Assembly: GCA_039027855.1 (NCBI GenBank)
Contig: JBCCJI010000008.1
Span: 62,001-126,000 of the forward strand
DNA length: 64,000 nt
From: Thermohalobaculum sp039027855
GTDB taxonomy: Bacteria; Pseudomonadota; Alphaproteobacteria; Rhodobacterales; Rhodobacteraceae
Reading direction: 5' to 3'
The notes below the pieces were generated by a model that made no database searches, was not told the DNA's origin, and was given only the letters and a program-made list of their open reading frames with translations. How positions within the stretch are numbered: position 1 is the first letter of the stretch; each line of letters begins with the position of its first letter. Of the stretch, positions 1 to 8,938 are shown piece after piece. The position numbers were made by a program, and so were the translations under genes.

Positions 1-495
1 GTTGTCGCCGGTATCGGCATGGGCGTCGATCTGGATGAGCGCCAGCGGCCGTTCGCGCGCGACCGCCCGAAGGATCGGCAGCGTCATCGAATGATCACCG
101 CCGACCGACAGCGGCCTGATCCCTGCGGCGTGGATGCGCGCGAAATGGGCCTCGATCTCCTCATGCGCGCTCTCCAGCGCGAAGGGCCGGTCGACCCAGG
201 CATCGCCGATATCGGCCACGCGCCGCGTGTCGAAGGGGGCCACGCCCGTCGCAGCATTCACCCGTCGGATCAGCGAGGTCTGGTTGCGCACCTCGCGCGG
301 GCCATGCCGGGTGCCGGGGCGATTGGTGACGCCGCCGTCATAGGGCACACCAACCATCCCGATCTCGGGCCGCTGATCGGCGGGCAGGGCGGCGTAGTCC
401 TCCAGATAGGGCAGGCGGAAGAAGCTGGCCGGCCCGGTGTAGCGCGGGCGGAACTGGGGGTTGTCGGTCTCGGCAGGCTCGGTCTGGTCGGTCAC
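1..495 (-). CDS. Agmatinase/ureohydrolase family enzyme, 3' part missing
   Basis: N-terminal 165 codons of a ureohydrolase (agmatinase, guanidinobutyrase and arginase family), a Mn-dependent enzyme that releases urea from guanidino substrates. The sequence shows the family metal-binding motifs GGDHS and DAHAD, and the N-terminal pattern GMVGVPYDGGVTNRPGTRHG typical of agmatinase-like members. The C-terminal half lies beyond the left edge. The chosen start is a GTG at 493-495, because it forms a GTGA overlap with the stop of the upstream gamma-glutamylcyclotransferase-like gene, suggesting translational coupling. The exact substrate cannot be told from this fragment, so no symbol is given. Confidence 0.88.
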   Translation of the reverse strand, partial: MTDQTEPAETDNPQFRPRYTGPASFFRLPYLEDYAALPADQRPEIGMVGVPYDGGVTNRPGTRHGPREVRNQTSLIRRVNAATGVAPFDTRRVADIGDAWVDRPFALESAHEEIEAHFARIHAAGIRPLSVGGDHSMTLPILRAVARERPLALIQIDAHADTGDN

Positions 496-875
496 GTCTT
501 GGGCACTCCATCGCCGTCGTCGAGGACATAGACATGGGCCGCCACCCGGCGCCTGTCTTCAAGGTGGAAACCGACGATCCGGCGGGGAAAGGCCGGGCCC
601 TCGAAGTCGTCGAGCATGGCCCAGGCGCCAGGCAGGGCATCGCTTTCCAGCAGCCATGCCGGGATGCGGGGACCGCCGGGCTCGGGCTCGAAGCCGATAT
701 AGCCGGTCCAACGGCCGGCGCGGGCCGCCCGCGTGTGCCCTTCAAGGTAGCCACGCGTCCAGCTGCCGCCGAGCGACTCGACCACGTGATGATTGCTGCC
801 TCCGGGCGGAAAGGTGCCATAGGTGGCGAGCCGGTGCACCGCACCCCCAAGAAGTTGTGGATTATCGTCGCTCAT
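492..875 (-). CDS. Gamma-glutamylcyclotransferase-like (AIG2/GGCT fold) protein
   Basis: A 127-residue protein with the GGCT signature near the N-terminus (LATYGTFPPGGSNHH; the family pattern is YGTLxxG), followed by the usual short beta-rich body (GYIGFEPEPGG, DDFEGPAFPR). Members cleave gamma-glutamyl peptides or amines to 5-oxoproline; the conserved glutamate is plausibly the one in DDFEGPAF. It overlaps the downstream agmatinase-like gene by 4 bases, so the two are probably co-transcribed. That pairing would fit turnover of a gamma-glutamylated amine, but this is inference. The gene diverges from dnaE, whose start is 50 bases away. Confidence 0.8.
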   Translation of the reverse strand: MSDDNPQLLGGAVHRLATYGTFPPGGSNHHVVESLGGSWTRGYLEGHTRAARAGRWTGYIGFEPEPGGPRIPAWLLESDALPGAWAMLDDFEGPAFPRRIVGFHLEDRRRVAAHVYVLDDGDGVPKT

Positions 876-925
876 CGCCCCCTCGCTCTGGTGGGTCGGG
901 TGGGCGGGCGCGTAGTCTCGCGCCC

Positions 926-3900
926 ATGCCAGATCCGCGATTCATGCACCTCCGCACCCGCTCTGCCTATTCGCTGCTTGAGGGGGCGATCCACGTCAAA
1001 AAGCTGCCGGGCCTTGCCGCCGGGCTCGACATGCCGGCCATCGCGCTCGCCGATAGCGGTAACCTGTTCGGTGCGCTGGAGTTCTCGGAGACCGCGGCCA
1101 AGGCGGGCGTTCAGCCGATCATGGGTCTGACGCTGATGGTGGGCGAGACGCCGGCCCGTCCGGGCGACAAGATCGCGCCACCTGCGCCGCTGGCGCTCTA
1201 CGCACAGGACGAGGCCGGGTGGCTGAACCTGATGGCGCTCACCTCCATCGGCTATCTCGACACCGATGCCTCGGCCGAGCCGCAGGTGCCCATCGACCGG
1301 CTGGCTCAGCACGGCACGGGGCTGATCTGCCTGACCGGCGGTGCCAACGGCCATCTGGCTCGGCTGATCCGCGCGGGCAAGCAGCCGGCGGCTGAGGCAT
1401 TCCTCGCCCGCCTGCAGGCGATCTTCCCCGAGCGTCTTTACATCGAACTCCAGCGCCACGGCACCGGCGCTGACCTGACCGATGGCGCGCTGACCGAGGA
1501 TGAGCGCGCTGCCGAGCCCGGCCTGATCGACCTCGCCTATGCCCGCGACCTGCCGCTGGTCGCCACCAACGAGGTCTATTTCCCCAAGACCGAGATGCAT
1601 GGCGCCCATGACGCGCTGATCTGTATCGGCGAGGGGTCTTACGTGAACGAAACCCAGCGCCGGACCCTGACGCCTGAGCATTGGCTCAAGCCGCAGGAGG
1701 CGATGTGCGCGCGCTTTGCCGACCTGCCCGAGGCGCTGGAGAACACCGTCGAGATCGCGCGCCGCTGCGCCTATCGTCCACGCACCCACGCGCCCATCCT
1801 CCCCCGCTTTGCGGAGGACGAGGTGGAAGAGCTGCGCAAGCAATCCCGCGAGGGACTGGCCGCGCGCCTCGCCGTCATCCCCCACGCCGCACCGGTCGCG
1901 GAGTACGAGGCGCGCCTCGACTTCGAGCTGACGATCATCGAGCGGATGGGCTTTCCCGGCTACTTCCTGATCGTCGCCGACTTTATCAAATGGGCGAAAG
2001 CGCAGAACATCCCCGTCGGCCCCGGCCGCGGCTCGGGCGCGGGCTCGCTCGTCGCCTATGCGCTCACCATCACCGATCTCGACCCGCTGCGTTACGGCCT
2101 GCTGTTCGAGCGGTTCCTGAACCCCGAACGCATCTCGATGCCCGATTTCGACATCGACTTCTGCCAGGACCGGCGCGAGGAGGTGATCGACTACGTCGCC
2201 CAGAAATACGGCCGCGACCGGGTAGCACAGATCATCACCTTCGGCGCGCTCCTGTCCAAAGCCGCCGTCCGCGATGTCGCCCGGGTGCTGCAACTCCCGT
2301 TCATGGTTGGTGACCGCCTGTCCAAGATGATCCCGGTCGAGGGGGTCAAACCCGTTTCGATCGCCAAGGCCCGCGCCGAGGAGCCGCGCTTCGAGGAGGA
2401 AGTGGTGAAGGACGAGACGGTAGGTGTCCTGCTGGATATCGCCGAGAAGATCGAGGGGCTCTATCGCAACGCCTCGACCCATGCCGCGGGCGTGGTGATC
2501 GGCGACCGGCCGCTGACGCAGTTGGTACCGCTCTATCAGGACCCCAAGTCCGACATGCCGGCCACTCAGTTCAACATGAAATGGGTCGAGGCGGCGGGCC
2601 TCGTGAAGTTCGATTTCCTCGGTCTCAAGACGCTGACTGTGATCCAGAATGCCGTCGACCTGCTGAAACTCCGAGGCGTCGATCTCGACATCAACGCGAT
2701 CCCGCTCGACGACGCCGAGAGCTACGCGCTTTACGGCCGGGCCGATACGGTGGGCGTGTTCCAGGTGGAGTCGGCCGGGATGCGCGACGCGCTCCGCCAG
2801 CTACAGCCGACCTGTATCGAGGATATCGTGGCGCTGGTCGCGCTCTACCGCCCGGGCCCGATGGAGAACATCCCGGTCTATTGCGACGTCAAGAACGGGC
2901 GCGCGCCGCGTGGGCGGATCCATCCGCTGATCGACGACATCCTGGACGAGACGCAGGGCATCATCGTCTACCAGGAACAGGTGATGGAGATCGCCCGCAA
3001 GATGGCGGGCTACTCCCTCGGTGGTGCCGACATGCTGCGCCGCGCCATGGGCAAGAAGATCCAGGAAGCGATGGACGCCGAGCGCCCGAAATTCATGGAA
3101 GGCGCGGCGGCCAATGGCGTCGACAAGAAGAAGGCGACCGAGGTCTGGGATCTCCTCGACAAGTTCGCGAATTACGGCTTCAACAAATCGCACGCCGCGG
3201 CCTATGGCGTGGTCAGCTACCAGACCGCCTGGCTGAAGGCGAACCACCCGGTTGAGTTCATGGCGGCCTCCATGAACCTCGATCTCAATTTAACCGACAA
3301 ACTCAATGTTTTCGTTCAGGAAAGTCGCCGTCTAGACATCGAGGTCGTGGCCCCGTGCGTCAACCGCTCCGAGGCGCGCTTTACCGTCAAGGACGGCCAG
3401 ATCCTCTACGCTCTCGGTGCGCTCAAGGGTGTTGGTGTCGAGGCGATGCGCCTGATCGAGCGGGCCCGCGCGGCGGAGGGTGCCTTCCGCGACCTGTTCG
3501 ATTTTGCCCGCCGGGTGGAACTCAAGCTTCTCGGTAAGCGGGCGCTGGAGATGATGGCCCGCGCGGGTGCCTTCGACGCGCTCGACGGCAATCGTGCCAG
3601 GGTGCTCGCCTCGCTCGACCGGCTAATCGACTACTCGGCCGCCCATGCTGCCGAGGCGGCCTCGGGCCAGGCATCGCTGTTTGGTGGCGGGGGCGAGGAC
3701 CTGCCGCCACCGCGCATGGCGCCGGGCGAGGATTGGCTGCCCACAGACCGGCTGAACCACGAGTTCCAGGCCGTGGGCTTTTACCTGTCGGGCCATCCGC
3801 TCGACGTCTATGCCGAGGCGCTGCTGCGGCGCCGGGTCATGAACCACCGCCAGTTCCTCGACCGATGGGGCCGCGATGGGGGCACCGGCCGGATCGCGGG

Positions 3901-4393
3901 CACCGTTGCGGGCGTGCAGATCCGAAAATCCGCCAAGGGAACGCGGTTTGCCTATATCCAGTTCTCTGACAGCGCGGGCGGCTACGAGGTCATGGCCTTC
4001 TCGGACACCTTGGCTGAGGTCGAGCACCTGCTGAGTGCTGGCGCCAACCTTGTGCTGACCGTCGAGAGTGAAGGCGAGGCCGCCGGTGGGCGCCTGCGTC
4101 TGCGCTCGCTCCAGCCCATCGACGAGGTCGTGGCGGCGCAGGCGGGTCTGCGCGTCTTCCTCGGTGATCCGGCTGCGCTGCCCTCGCTGAAGCGCCGGCT
4201 CGAGATCGGGACCGAGGCTTTGAGGCGCCAGCAGGGCACCCGCCGCTCGCTCGGACCGATCAGCCTGGTCGTTGCGATCCCCGAGGCGGGGCGCGAGGTT
4301 GAGGTCGAGCTTGACGGGCCGTACCCCACAGGCCCTGAGATCCGTGGCATGCTAAAGGACATCGTCGGCGTCGAAGCCGTGACCGAGCGTTGA
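926..4393 (+). CDS. dnaE: DNA polymerase III subunit alpha
   Basis: Replicative polymerase catalytic subunit, 1155 residues, the usual length for DnaE1. An N-terminal PHP domain (about 1-280) begins HLRTRSAYSLLEGA. The polymerase core contains GPGRGSGAGSLVAYAL and the catalytic aspartates of PDFDIDFCQDRR near residue 406, with FNKSHAAAYG further on. A C-terminal OB-fold follows (about 975-1060, starting RIAGTVAGVQIRKSAKGTRFAY). The start at ATG 926 is chosen because protein similarity to the family begins there; the frame stays open upstream but encodes nothing family-like. An alternative ATG lies at 944. The expected second histidine of the PHP HxH motif is an arginine here. The stop codon abuts the ribosome-binding site of the next gene, so the two may be co-transcribed. 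Confidence 0.97.
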   Translation: MPDPRFMHLRTRSAYSLLEGAIHVKKLPGLAAGLDMPAIALADSGNLFGALEFSETAAKAGVQPIMGLTLMVGETPARPGDKIAPPAPLALYAQDEAGWLNLMALTSIGYLDTDASAEPQVPIDRLAQHGTGLICLTGGANGHLARLIRAGKQPAAEAFLARLQAIFPERLYIELQRHGTGADLTDGALTEDERAAEPGLIDLAYARDLPLVATNEVYFPKTEMHGAHDALICIGEGSYVNETQRRTLTPEHWLKPQEAMCARFADLPEALENTVEIARRCAYRPRTHAPILPRFAEDEVEELRKQSREGLAARLAVIPHAAPVAEYEARLDFELTIIERMGFPGYFLIVADFIKWAKAQNIPVGPGRGSGAGSLVAYALTITDLDPLRYGLLFERFLNPERISMPDFDIDFCQDRREEVIDYVAQKYGRDRVAQIITFGALLSKAAVRDVARVLQLPFMVGDRLSKMIPVEGVKPVSIAKARAEEPRFEEEVVKDETVGVLLDIAEKIEGLYRNASTHAAGVVIGDRPLTQLVPLYQDPKSDMPATQFNMKWVEAAGLVKFDFLGLKTLTVIQNAVDLLKLRGVDLDINAIPLDDAESYALYGRADTVGVFQVESAGMRDALRQLQPTCIEDIVALVALYRPGPMENIPVYCDVKNGRAPRGRIHPLIDDILDETQGIIVYQEQVMEIARKMAGYSLGGADMLRRAMGKKIQEAMDAERPKFMEGAAANGVDKKKATEVWDLLDKFANYGFNKSHAAAYGVVSYQTAWLKANHPVEFMAASMNLDLNLTDKLNVFVQESRRLDIEVVAPCVNRSEARFTVKDGQILYALGALKGVGVEAMRLIERARAAEGAFRDLFDFARRVELKLLGKRALEMMARAGAFDALDGNRARVLASLDRLIDYSAAHAAEAASGQASLFGGGGEDLPPPRMAPGEDWLPTDRLNHEFQAVGFYLSGHPLDVYAEALLRRRVMNHRQFLDRWGRDGGTGRIAGTVAGVQIRKSAKGTRFAYIQFSDSAGGYEVMAFSDTLAEVEHLLSAGANLVLTVESEGEAAGGRLRLRSLQPIDEVVAAQAGLRVFLGDPAALPSLKRRLEIGTEALRRQQGTRRSLGPISLVVAIPEAGREVEVELDGPYPTGPEIRGMLKDIVGVEAVTER

Positions 4394-4407
4394 GGAGGGC
4401 ATCTGCC

Positions 4408-4986
4408 ATGTTCCGCATTACCCAACCGATCATCGCCATGATGGCGGCGGTCATGATCGCGGCCAGTCCCGCCGCGGCCGATGATGTGGAAGAGGCGCTA
4501 CAAGCCGCGCTCGATGCCTATCGTGCCGGCGATCTGGCGCTGGCCACCGAAGAGACCGCTTTTGCCGCTCAGCTGCTCGCGCAGAAAAAGGCTGCCGGCC
4601 TCTCCGCCTTCCTGCCAGAGCCCTTGTCGGGCTGGACGGCCGAGGACCCGGATACCGAGAGCGCGACTGCGATGGCCACGATGTTCGGCGGCGGACAGGT
4701 GGCGACGCGCGTCTATGACGGCCCGGTCGGCGATATCGAAATCAGGCTGATGGCCGACAACCCGATGGTTGCCCAGATGGGCGCCATGTTCTCCAATCCG
4801 GCGATCATGGCGGCGGCCGGCACGGTCAAGCGTATCGCCGGGCAGCGGGCGATGATGGACGACAGCGGCGACCTGATGGCGCTGATCGGTGGGCGGTTTC
4901 TGATCCAGATCAGCGGTGGTGCGCCCGAGACCGACAAGGAGGCCTATTTCGAGGCGATCGACTTCGAAGGCCTTAAGGCTTTCTGA
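4408..4986 (+). CDS. Exported hypothetical protein
   Basis: A 192-residue protein with a clear Sec signal peptide (hydrophobic stretch followed by SPAAADD) and a small soluble body rich in Ala, Met and acidic residues. I do not recognise the family. The start at ATG 4408 is chosen for the AGGAGGG ribosome-binding site at 4393-4399, which overlaps the dnaE stop region, and because the signal peptide begins there. Tight spacing suggests readthrough from dnaE. The mature protein has no cysteines or obvious catalytic motif, so a periplasmic role is inferred only from the signal peptide. Confidence 0.8.
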   Translation: MFRITQPIIAMMAAVMIAASPAAADDVEEALQAALDAYRAGDLALATEETAFAAQLLAQKKAAGLSAFLPEPLSGWTAEDPDTESATAMATMFGGGQVATRVYDGPVGDIEIRLMADNPMVAQMGAMFSNPAIMAAAGTVKRIAGQRAMMDDSGDLMALIGGRFLIQISGGAPETDKEAYFEAIDFEGLKAF

Positions 4987-5112
4987 CCCTTCACCATCAC
5001 ATCGGCGAGAAGCCGGCGCGTTAACCGCGTCGCTTAGGCGGCGGGCAAGACCTATTTGGCATCGGTTGCCTGGCTGGCGATTTTCCGCGCCGGCGCCAGA
5101 CACGGTCATCCG

Positions 5113-6654
5113 ATGCGACAGCCGACGCCCGAAGAACAGCTCTATCTCGAACTGATCAACCGCGCCCGCGCCGATCCGCAAGGCGAGGTGCTGCGTCTGG
5201 TCGATGTGGAGACCGGCATCGGGGCGACCGATGCGATCACCAACGCGCTGTCATTCTTCGAGACCGACCTCGATCACGTCGTGATGCAGCTTGCCAATGC
5301 CTCTCCGCGAGAGGCGCTGGCCTGGAACGAGGCGCTGGGGCAGTCGGCCTTCAACCACAGTCAGGTGATGGTCGATTTCGATGTGCAGTCGCACAGCCTG
5401 CCTGGGGAGCCGGGGCTCGGCGACCGGATCGAGAACGCGGGCTACACGGGTTGGCGGCGACTGGCCGAGAACATCTTTGGCTATGCGCAAGACCCGGTGC
5501 ACGGCCACGCCGCCTACTACATCGATTGGGGGTTTGGGCCAGGGGGCATCCAATCGCCGCCAGGCCATCGCCTGACGATCCTCTCGGGCGAGTATCGCGA
5601 GGTGGGCATCGCCTCGATCGAGGTCCCGGATGACGGCCGCGAGCTTGGCCCGACGGTCAATACCCAGCATTTCGGCGACCGCTTCGGCCTCGGCGCGATC
5701 CTCACCGGCGTGGTGATCGACGATGGTGACGACGACGCTTTCTACGACATCGGCGAAGGTCTCGGCGGCGTGTCGATCACGGCCACGGGGACCGGCGGCA
5801 CCTTCCAGACGACCAGCTATGACAGTGGCGGCTATCGCCTCGACCTGCCAGACGGCACGTACACCGTCACCTTCGCGGGCGGCGGGCTCGATGGTGAAGT
5901 GGTGGCCGAGGTCACGCTGGCCGGCAACACCGTCAAACTCGATGCCTTGGCCGAGGACGCGATCGAGTCGGGCGAGCGCATCGTCGGCCGAGAAGAAACC
6001 CGGCTCGACGGCACGGATGGCAGCGACACGATCATCGACCGCGAGGGCGACAACTTCCTGTTCGGCGGCCTCGGCAATGACCGCATCACCTCGGGCGAGG
6101 GCGCCGATTATGTGGAAGGCGGCGAGGGTCAGGACGTCATCAAGACCGCGGGCGGGAATGACGAGGTGCTGGGCGGTCTCGGCGACGACACGGTGCTTTC
6201 GGGTCTCGGCAACGACACGGTCTGGGGCGAGGGCGGCGATGATGTCCTTAAGACCAGCGAGGGCGACGACACCGTGATCGGAGGCAGCGGCGATGACATC
6301 GTCTTTGCCTGGCGTGGGCGGGATATCGTGACCGGTGGCCCGGGCGACGATGTGCTGCGCGGCGATTTCGACGAGGATCGGATCGAGGGCGGGCCGGGCG
6401 ACGACCGGATCCTGGGTGGGCCCGACCGCGACGTCTTCGTGTTTCGCTTTGGCTTCGACGAGGATCGCATCCTCGATTTCAATCCATTCCTCGAACAGCT
6501 CGACTTCACCGAGCACGGGCTGGTGCAGGGGCTCGATGATCTGTCGATCAGCCAGGTGGACACCAGCACCGTGATTCTGACGCCCGAGGGAGGGCGCGTC
6601 GTGCTGGCCGATGTGGAGGTCGATCGGATCAGTGTCAGCGATTTCATCTTCTAG
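5113..6654 (+). CDS. CAP-domain RTX calcium-binding secreted protein
   Basis: A 513-residue modular protein without a classical signal peptide. Residues about 8-190 form a CAP/SCP domain (EEQLYLELINRARADP, later RLAENIFGYA and PPGHRLTIL). Residues about 200-290 look like an SdrD_B/Cna-B immunoglobulin-like domain (GEGLGGVSITATGTGG). From about 310 there are nine or more RTX-type nonapeptides of the GGxGxDxx kind that bind calcium. The C-terminus (VSDFIF) resembles type I secretion tails, so export by a type I system is expected from family knowledge. No transporter gene is adjacent. The start is uncertain: ATG 5113 begins the recognisable CAP domain, but its ribosome-binding site is weak and a TTG at 5056 is possible. 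Confidence 0.88.
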   Translation: MRQPTPEEQLYLELINRARADPQGEVLRLVDVETGIGATDAITNALSFFETDLDHVVMQLANASPREALAWNEALGQSAFNHSQVMVDFDVQSHSLPGEPGLGDRIENAGYTGWRRLAENIFGYAQDPVHGHAAYYIDWGFGPGGIQSPPGHRLTILSGEYREVGIASIEVPDDGRELGPTVNTQHFGDRFGLGAILTGVVIDDGDDDAFYDIGEGLGGVSITATGTGGTFQTTSYDSGGYRLDLPDGTYTVTFAGGGLDGEVVAEVTLAGNTVKLDALAEDAIESGERIVGREETRLDGTDGSDTIIDREGDNFLFGGLGNDRITSGEGADYVEGGEGQDVIKTAGGNDEVLGGLGDDTVLSGLGNDTVWGEGGDDVLKTSEGDDTVIGGSGDDIVFAWRGRDIVTGGPGDDVLRGDFDEDRIEGGPGDDRILGGPDRDVFVFRFGFDEDRILDFNPFLEQLDFTEHGLVQGLDDLSISQVDTSTVILTPEGGRVVLADVEVDRISVSDFIF

Positions 6655-6753
6655 AAACAACCCATCGGCAGTTTTGACGGGGTTGGAACGTCGTTGCTGG
6701 TGAGGCTGGGAATGAGTGCGAATCTTGCTTTTGGGGCGGGGGGGTATCGAGCG

Positions 6754-7110
6754 ATGGACAGGCCGGTTCTGATCGACCGCGATTACCTCGGCGAGTTGAT
6801 GGCAGATGATCTGGGCGATCTGGCGGGCGCGCTCGAGGATGCGGCCCGCGACGACGGCGACCGCGGTTTCTCGGCGCTCGATCAGGCTGTCACCGCCCGC
6901 GACGCCGCAGCCGCGCAGGCGGCGGCGCATGCGCTGAAAGGGGCCGGCGGTAGTCTCGGCCTGACGCGCTTTGCCGCGGCCGCCGAAGAGATCATGATCA
7001 CGGCCGGCGCCGGTACGCCGCCACGTGCCGATGAGATCGCCCATCTGCGCGCGCTCTGGTCCGACAGCCTCGACGCCTACCGCCATTTCTTCCGCGCCGG
7101 CGCCGCGTGA
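6754..7110 (+). CDS. Hpt domain phosphotransfer protein
   Basis: A 118-residue all-helical protein with the histidine phosphotransfer motif AAHALKGAGGSLGL, where the His is the expected phosphorylation site and the Lys and Gly residues are the usual partners. Stand-alone Hpt proteins shuttle phosphate between a hybrid histidine kinase and receiver domains. It sits tail-to-tail with the receiver-phosphatase gene (7179-8489) and next to the STAS and anti-sigma genes, so that receiver is a natural candidate partner (inference). ATG 6754 is chosen as the start; ATG 6712, in frame upstream, is also possible. Confidence 0.85.
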   Translation: MDRPVLIDRDYLGELMADDLGDLAGALEDAARDDGDRGFSALDQAVTARDAAAAQAAAHALKGAGGSLGLTRFAAAAEEIMITAGAGTPPRADEIAHLRALWSDSLDAYRHFFRAGAA

Positions 7111-7178
7111 CGCGGCCGCTTCGTGCGTAGCGGGCTGGCCGTGAGGCGCGTCGTGCCATGCCCGCCGCCTCGGCGCGG

Positions 7179-8489
7179 TTATGGGGCGCGTTCGATGATG
7201 ACGATTGAGGCGTCGTCGTCGATCTTCAGTGGCGCATACCCCGGCCTGATCGCGTGCCCCTCATCCCGAGGGTCCACGCATTGGCCGAGCGCGCGCTGCC
7301 AAAGAAGACCGGGCAGATCCGCGGTCGCCGATGTGGCGGCAGAGCGCAGCAAACGCAGGAACCCCTCGCTGCCGAGTTCCGCTCCGCTCGACGCGATCTC
7401 AGCCTCGGGCAGGCCGTCGGAATAGAGAACGAGGCGCTCACCGGGTGCCAGCGTGAGCTCTGCGCTTGGGAACGCGGTCTCCGCCAGCAGCAGGACAGGA
7501 GGTCCTCCTTCCGCCTCCACCACCCTCGGTGCGCCATCCGTGCCCAGCACCACCGGCGGCCAATGCCCGGCCGTGGCCAACTCCACGCGACCGCTCTCTG
7601 GCCAGAGCACCGCATAGGCCATGGTGAAATAGAGATCATGCTCCTCCGCCCCGAAGCGCATGGCATTCAGCGCGGCCAGCACCCGCGCCGGTGGCCTTGG
7701 GATCAGCGCGCCTCCTTCCCCCAGCGTGGCGATCAGCGATTCCTCGTCCTCCTCCACCGCCATCAATGCCGCAAGGCGCAGCGCCAAGAGGCATGAGGCG
7801 ATACCGTGCCCCGCCACATCGATCGAGTAGATGCCAACGGCATGCTCCCCGATCGGCACCCATCCGATGTGATCGCCCCCCACATGGCCCGAGAACTGGC
7901 AGAAACCCGCAACCTTACAGCCATTGACCTCGTCGCTCGATGGCGGAAGTGCCGCGCGCTGCAGACTGGATGCGACCGAGAGATCCTGCTGGATCTGCGT
8001 GTAAAGCCGATCCACCGAGCGATGCGCCGCCTCGGCCTTTTGGCGCGCTTCGTCCAGTCGGTGGTGCAAGTCTGCAAGCCTACGCCCCGCACCGAGGCGT
8101 GCCGCCAGTTCAGCCGTGTCGAACGGCTTCGCGATGAAGTCATCCGCGCCGGCACGCAGCCCTTCAGCCAGGCTCTCACGCTCGGTCCGCGCGGTCATCA
8201 GCACGAAGTAGAGATAGGCGCTGTCGGAGAAACTGCGCACCTTGCGGCAGAGGCCGATGCCGTCGAGGCGCGGCATCATCCAGTCGCTCAGCACGATGTC
8301 GATATCGCCGGCGGCGATCCTGCTCAGCGCCTGCTCACCATCCTCGACGGCGGTGACACGGTATCCGATTGCCTTCAGCCGCTGCGTGGCAAGCAGTCGT
8401 TGCGCCGCGCTATCCTCGACCACCAGTACATGGCATGGCCCCCCCTCGACGCCGCGCGTTACTTCCGCGGCTTCGGCCAAGTCGTCCAT
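7179..8489 (-). CDS. rbaY: Receiver-PP2C serine phosphatase (RbaY-like)
   Basis: A 436-residue two-domain regulator. An N-terminal receiver (about 15-135, with DIVLSDWMMPRLDG carrying the phospho-acceptor Asp) is followed by a coiled linker (about 140-180) and a C-terminal SpoIIE/PP2C-type phosphatase (GWVPIGEHAVGIYSIDVAGHG with metal-binding Asp, then LVLYSDGLPEA). Such proteins dephosphorylate a STAS anti-sigma antagonist, and that antagonist is encoded divergently next door. Domain order and context match RbaY of Rhodobacter capsulatus, where RbaVWY affects gene transfer agent production and stationary-phase survival (established knowledge; orthology is inferred). The start at 8489 has GAGGGAACAGG just upstream. 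Confidence 0.88.
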   Translation of the reverse strand: MDDLAEAAEVTRGVEGGPCHVLVVEDSAAQRLLATQRLKAIGYRVTAVEDGEQALSRIAAGDIDIVLSDWMMPRLDGIGLCRKVRSFSDSAYLYFVLMTARTERESLAEGLRAGADDFIAKPFDTAELAARLGAGRRLADLHHRLDEARQKAEAAHRSVDRLYTQIQQDLSVASSLQRAALPPSSDEVNGCKVAGFCQFSGHVGGDHIGWVPIGEHAVGIYSIDVAGHGIASCLLALRLAALMAVEEDEESLIATLGEGGALIPRPPARVLAALNAMRFGAEEHDLYFTMAYAVLWPESGRVELATAGHWPPVVLGTDGAPRVVEAEGGPPVLLLAETAFPSAELTLAPGERLVLYSDGLPEAEIASSGAELGSEGFLRLLRSAATSATADLPGLLWQRALGQCVDPRDEGHAIRPGYAPLKIDDDASIVIIERAP

Positions 8490-8621
8490 CCTGTTCCCTC
8501 GCTGTTCGTCACCGCCACTATCCGCCGCGAGTGTTAACTCGGTGTGAGCGTCTCTTTCGCTCTCGGTTAATCCTCTGTGCCTAAGGTCCCTGCAGAGGAG
8601 ATGCGGAGAGAGGGGGAGCCG

Positions 8622-8936
8622 ATGCTGCAGGAATTCACACGGGACGGGCGCACGATCTTCACCGTCACGCTGTCGCGGCTCGACGCCGGGCTCGCGGCCC
8701 ATCTCAAGGCGGAGTTCGAGCGTCTTTTGCCCGATGCCGCTGAGGAGATCGTGATCGATCTGGGCCAGGTCGGCTCGATTGACAGCGCGGGGCTCGGCGC
8801 ACTCGTCTCCTGTTACAAGCTCGCCCGTCCCGAGCGTCAGCTCAGCCTCACCAGCCTCAATCCGACCGTGCAGCGCGTCTTTCGCCTGACCCGGATGGAT
8901 CGGCTGATCCCGATCGAGCAGGGGCAGACGGTCTGA
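8622..8936 (+). CDS. rbaV: STAS-domain anti-sigma factor antagonist (RbaV-like)
   Basis: A 104-residue single STAS domain of the SpoIIAA/RsbV type. The conserved IDSAGLGALVSCYKLA segment contains the serine that the cognate kinase phosphorylates. Unphosphorylated antagonist binds the anti-sigma factor; phosphorylation by the RbaW-like kinase and dephosphorylation by the RbaY-like phosphatase would switch partners. ATG 8622 is preceded by GAGAGAGGGGGAGCC, a strong ribosome-binding site, so I prefer it to the upstream in-frame codon at 8577. The kinase gene starts 2 bases after its stop, so the two are clearly co-transcribed. Confidence 0.92.
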   Translation: MLQEFTRDGRTIFTVTLSRLDAGLAAHLKAEFERLLPDAAEEIVIDLGQVGSIDSAGLGALVSCYKLARPERQLSLTSLNPTVQRVFRLTRMDRLIPIEQGQTV

Positions 8937-8938
8937 GC

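Noticed and set aside
872..2482. A 536-codon minus-strand frame
   Set aside because: Antisense to dnaE; an artefact of high GC content.
6010..6440. Repeated GGCGACGA-type units that might suggest a CRISPR or DNA repeat array
   Set aside because: They are RTX codon repeats within an open protein frame, imperfect and without spacers.
5251..7086. A 611-codon minus-strand frame
   Set aside because: Antisense to the CAP/RTX and Hpt genes; Val/Ala/Asp-rich mirror of the RTX repeats.
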